Below are positions 63,602 to 64,000 of a DNA stretch of 64,000 bases, piece after piece. Origin of the DNA: Methanobrevibacter sp. (GTDB lineage: Archaea; Methanobacteriota; Methanobacteria; Methanobacteriales; Methanobacteriaceae); NCBI RefSeq assembly GCF_017409525.1, contig NZ_JAFQSO010000008.1, forward strand, positions 1 through 64,000, given 5' to 3'. Position 1 is the stretch's first letter; every line of letters starts with the position of its first letter. Position numbers and translations under genes: made by a program. The notes below the pieces were generated by a model, which ran no database searches, was not told the DNA's origin, and saw nothing but the letters and a program-made list of their open reading frames with translations.

Positions 63602-64000
63602 CTAAACACTGAAGAAATCCAGATCATCCAAGAATTTAACAAAATTATAAATGTACTCCTCAGATACGAATGGCCATTTGATACCTAAGCGGTACAATGC
63701 CTGAATAGTGTAAGTATTGTCAACAGGCATCCATATCTTTTTAACCTTTCCAGAACCGATGGACGTAATTAAACCTGACACTCCTTCCTGTTTTGTTTTA
63801 TCAGCAAGTGCTTCATCCAAAGCAGTTTCATAATCTTCTTCTTCAGCAGGCTCAATATCCAATCCCAAAGGTTTGATGATTTCAATAATATCTCCAAAGC
63901 AGACACTATGATGGTCATATGGATGGAACACTGTGCACTCTTTAGGTGTTTTTGAAAGGTTTATAATGGCCTTTGCAGTCATGTCAATTGGTGAAAATTC
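63602..64000 (-). CDS. C-terminal end of a probable nonribosomal peptide synthetase (thioester-reductase region), partial
   Basis: The frame is open to the window edge (EFSPID before the first Met) and ends at 63602, so the start lies outside. Visible residues include IDMTAKAIINLSKTPKECTVFHPYDHHSVCFGDIIEIIKPLGLDIE. This follows the late part of NAD-binding thioester-reductase domains (P-x-D..AKAI..L..T....FH..), which end many NRPSs by releasing the peptide as an aldehyde or alcohol. The rest is a helical tail with acidic stretches. It could instead be the end of a stand-alone extended-SDR enzyme; sequence beyond 64000 would decide. It is cotranscribed with the MATE-ATPase fusion. Confidence 0.7.
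   Translation of the reverse strand, partial: EFSPIDMTAKAIINLSKTPKECTVFHPYDHHSVCFGDIIEIIKPLGLDIEPAEEEDYETALDEALADKTKQEGVSGLITSIGSGKVKKIWMPVDNTYTIQALYRLGIKWPFVSEEYIYNFVKFLDDLDFFSV

Overview
The window reads as a chromosomal segment of a methanogenic archaeon of the order Methanobacteriales, most likely a Methanobrevibacter of the gut or rumen type. The evidence is a very AT-rich sequence, an archaeal A-type ATP synthase operon, TFB, archaeal DnaG, Gar1, TiaS, CofA (coenzyme F420 pathway), pseudomurein-binding-type repeats, and a large adhesin-like protein with beta-helix and DUF11-type repeats. Genus placement is inference; no rRNA gene is present.

Layout. 1-5.6 kb: 5'-portion of a giant adhesin-like gene, a membrane-anchored surface protein and an aquaporin. 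5.6-9.3 kb: nitroreductase-like protein, then a run with UMP kinase, a bacterial-style TatD, a zinc-ribbon membrane protein and two YbjQ-type proteins. 9.4-16.3 kb: a secreted Ig-repeat / pseudomurein-binding / transglutaminase protein, an RNA ligase and three membrane proteins. 16.7-26.8 kb: a two-domain glycosyltransferase, information-processing genes (TFB, Gar1, DnaG), BioY, tRNA-Gln, an ATP-grasp enzyme and a 49-residue membrane protein. 26.9-35.7 kb: the nine-gene A1AO ATP synthase operon (H-I-K-E-C-F-A-B-D, minus strand), whose K subunit carries a duplicated hairpin with Na+-type ligands. 35.9-43.7 kb: small surface and membrane proteins, then a minus-strand catabolic-looking cluster (DUF3100 membrane protein, partner membrane protein, MmgE/PrpD, U32-like TIM barrel, TtdA/fumarase-alpha-like, citryl-CoA lyase-like, nitroreductase). 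43.9-55.7 kb: mostly housekeeping (TiaS, an HTH regulator, SerA, JAMM protease, Thg1, NadX, PRC barrel, tRNA-binding protein, CofA) and a tandem TMEM175-type pair. 55.7-64 kb: accessory DNA with a pilin and TadC pair, a broken tadC duplicate next to large inverted repeats, a transglutaminase-like protein, an MFS transporter, and a MATE transporter fused to an RsbW-like ATPase domain directly behind the 3' end of a gene that looks like the end of a nonribosomal peptide synthetase.

The most promising leads are (1) the DUF3100/PrpD/U32-like/TtdA-like/citryl-CoA lyase cluster, which looks like an uptake and breakdown route for an unknown di- or tricarboxylate; (2) the NRPS-end plus MATE-RsbW fusion at the right edge; (3) a short element present twice, about 39 kb apart, whose matching block can be read as the same seven-codon peptide and which sits in terminator-like context; and (4) three genes whose Shine-Dalgarno sequence points to an ATT codon rather than a standard start.
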